Source: UBA1381 sp964399965 (GTDB lineage: Bacteria; Bacillota; Clostridia; UBA1381). Taken from it: a DNA stretch of 6,685 nt. The stretch spans positions 1-6,685 of the forward strand of contig CAYNRX010000059.1 in the NCBI GenBank assembly GCA_964399965.1, read 5' to 3'. The position numbers were made by a program, and so were the translations under genes. The notes below the pieces were generated by a model, which was not told the DNA's origin, searched no databases, and was given only the letters and a program-made list of their open reading frames with translations. Of this stretch, positions 5,510 to 6,685 are shown one piece after another (within the stretch, counting starts at the first letter, position 1; the number at the start of each line of letters is the position of its first letter).

Positions 5510-6550
5510 ATGGCAGAAAAGAAAACGCAAATCAGGAATAGCACCGTTGATTTTTTGGTATTCACAAGAGATTCCGGAGAAGAAGGCATTGAAGTCAGAG
5601 TACAGGACGGTAATGTATGGCTGACGCAAAAAGCTATCAGTGAGCTTTTTGAGGTTGATAGAAGTGTGGTAACAAAGCATCTGAAAAATATTTTTGAAAG
5701 TAAAGAACTTGATGAAAAATCAACTTGTGCAAATTTTGCACAAGTTGCGGACAACGGAAAAACTTATCAATATAAATTCTATTCGCTGCCCGCTATCATT
5801 GCTGTCGGTTATCGTATCAACTCCACAAGAGCTACGCAGTTTCGCCAGTGGGCTACAAGGGTTTTAGATGCTTTTGCAAAGCAGGGATATGTTCTTGATA
5901 GGGATAGGCTTATAAACGGACAAATATTTGACGAAGATTATTTTGAGCACCTCATATCGGAAATTCAAGAAATACGTGCAAGTGAGCGAAGATTTTATCA
6001 AAAAATAACCGATATATATTCTACTGCCGTTGATTATTCTCCGACAAGCAAAATCACGCAGGATTTTTTTGCAGAGGTACAGAATAAAATGCACTTTGCA
6101 GCACACGGACACACGGCAGCCGAATTAATAGTTGACCGGGCAGACCACAGAAAAGAACATATGGGATTAACATCATGGAAAAATGCTCCCGATGGAAAGA
6201 TCGTTAAAGCTGATGTGTCTATTGCAAAAAATTATTTATATCAAAACGAGCTTTCGGAAATGAACGAAATTGTAACAATGTATCTTGACTATGCCACTCG
6301 TCAGGCAAGACGCAGGATCCCAATGACTATGGAGGACTGGGCAAACAAATTAAACGCTTTTCTGAAATTCAACAATGCGGAAGTACTGACGAATAAAGGA
6401 ACCGTGAAAGCCGAAGTTGCCAAAGCTTTCGCTGAAAGTGAATTTGAAAAATACAGAGTTATACAGGATAGATTATACGAAAGTGATTTTGATAAATTTA
6501 TCGCTGACGCAGAAGAAAGTGCAAATATAGCGGGAAACAGAAAAGATTAA
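5510..6550 (+). CDS. rhuM: RhuM-family protein
   Basis: Virulence RhuM family (PF13310), named after a Salmonella pathogenicity-island gene; the biochemical function is not established. Homologues occur on mobile elements and beside restriction systems. I chose ATG 5510 because GAAAGG (5495-5500) is 9 bases upstream; the in-frame ATG at 5489 would leave a leader of about 9 bases without a binding site. The product is 346 residues, full length. Residues 36-67 (VWLTQKAISELFEVDRSVVT, then KHLKNIFESKEL) look like a winged-helix DNA-binding segment. CANFAQVADNGKTYQYKFYS, AVGYRINSTRATQFRQWAT and GYVLDRDRL are family hallmarks. The C-terminal half has the conserved histidine-rich HFAAHGHTAAELIVDRADHR (195-214). 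Codons are clearly more A/T-rich than in the kinase gene, which hints at transfer. No restriction or partner gene is visible nearby. Confidence 0.9.
   Translation: MAEKKTQIRNSTVDFLVFTRDSGEEGIEVRVQDGNVWLTQKAISELFEVDRSVVTKHLKNIFESKELDEKSTCANFAQVADNGKTYQYKFYSLPAIIAVGYRINSTRATQFRQWATRVLDAFAKQGYVLDRDRLINGQIFDEDYFEHLISEIQEIRASERRFYQKITDIYSTAVDYSPTSKITQDFFAEVQNKMHFAAHGHTAAELIVDRADHRKEHMGLTSWKNAPDGKIVKADVSIAKNYLYQNELSEMNEIVTMYLDYATRQARRRIPMTMEDWANKLNAFLKFNNAEVLTNKGTVKAEVAKAFAESEFEKYRVIQDRLYESDFDKFIADAEESANIAGNRKD
5721..5747. repeat. 27-bp perfect palindrome within the RhuM coding sequence
   Basis: CAACTTGTGCAAA (5721-5733) and TTTGCACAAGTTG (5735-5747) are exact reverse complements around one central base. 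It codes for residues 71-79 (STCANFAQV) of RhuM. Because of the symmetry the opposite strand also encodes a near-identical peptide, TCAKFAQV. In RNA it would form a 12-bp stem with a 3-base loop. Confidence 0.85.
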
Positions 6551-6565
6551 CCAGATTGAATACGT

Positions 6566-6597
6566 CAAACGGCTTGGTGCTTCATCCAAGCCGTTTG
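6566..6597 (+). terminator. Hairpin terminator after RhuM
   Basis: Perfect 12-bp stem, CAAACGGCTTGG (6566-6577) with CCAAGCCGTTTG (6586-6597), and an 8-base loop, 16 bases past the RhuM stop. The following TGTGTTGTCT is only moderately U-rich, so it may be an imperfect terminator. Confidence 0.65.
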
Positions 6598-6650
6598 TGT
6601 TGTCTGAAAATAGAGTAATACTATTAGATATGAGCCTGCGAAAAAAAGTC

Positions 6651-6684
6651 TGTAAATTTGAAGCCTTCTGTGGTAGAATATAAT
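6651..6684 (+). promoter_or_regulatory. Possible promoter at the window edge
   Basis: Either TTGAAG (6658-6663), 15 bases, TATAAT (6679-6684), or an extended -10 TGGTAGAAT (6671-6679) with a weak TGTAAA at 6651-6656. It would drive a plus-strand gene beyond the window. The last 80 bases hold no coding region I can support. Confidence 0.4.
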
Positions 6685-6685
6685 T

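Noticed and set aside
5452..5754. Minus-strand frame beginning MSATCAKFAQV opposite RhuM
   Set aside because: Its likeness to RhuM residues 72-79 comes from the palindrome at 5721-5747; the rest is antisense to a secure gene.
1..6685. CRISPR arrays, tRNA or rRNA genes, insertion-sequence transposases
   Set aside because: None seen: no regularly spaced repeats, no cloverleaf or rRNA-like sequence, and no transposase motifs in any frame.

Overview
The window looks like a draft-assembly fragment from a Bacillota genome, most likely class Clostridia (gut or rumen type). The evidence is strong AGGAGG-type ribosome binding sites, sigma-A promoters with extended -10 boxes, a secreted BspA-like leucine-rich repeat protein, an AgrC/AgrA-type two-component system and a GH106-like glycosidase. 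Species cannot be named from this. There are two runs of N (243-254 and 832-841), a perfect 46-base fold-back beside the first, and several single-base homopolymer shifts in the left half, so part of that half is damaged by assembly or by decay.

Left half, minus strand, read right to left: a short secreted-protein remnant (3109-2813) with two apparent frameshifts and its own promoter and structured leader; a hairpin (2762-2728); a promoter (2644-2615) and a 40-codon leader ORF (2593-2471); a secreted leucine-rich repeat protein (2457-1059) split in two by a nine-A run; a compound hairpin terminator (1053-990); a promoter (964-937); a gapped stretch with a possible small ORF; and the N-terminal part of a GH106-like glycoside hydrolase (741 to beyond base 1).

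Right half, plus strand: a divergent promoter region (3270-3367); a seven-helix HPK10 (AgrC-like) sensor kinase (3434-4720) overlapping by 4 bases a LytTR response regulator (4717-5406); a promoter (5445-5473); an AT-rich RhuM-family gene (5510-6550) with a 27-bp palindrome inside its coding sequence; a hairpin (6566-6597); and a possible promoter at the window edge.

The kinase and regulator almost certainly work as a pair. No AgrB/AgrD-like processing enzyme or peptide gene is visible, so the ligand is unknown. The divergently transcribed small secreted protein shares the promoter region with the pair and is the nearest candidate for a target. The glycosidase and the repeat protein fit a surface or carbohydrate-interaction role. 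RhuM is a separate, probably acquired, accessory gene. I see no clearly new multi-gene system. The points most worth checking are the structured leader at 3109-3263, the A9 slippage site, the orphan kinase/regulator pair and the RhuM palindrome.
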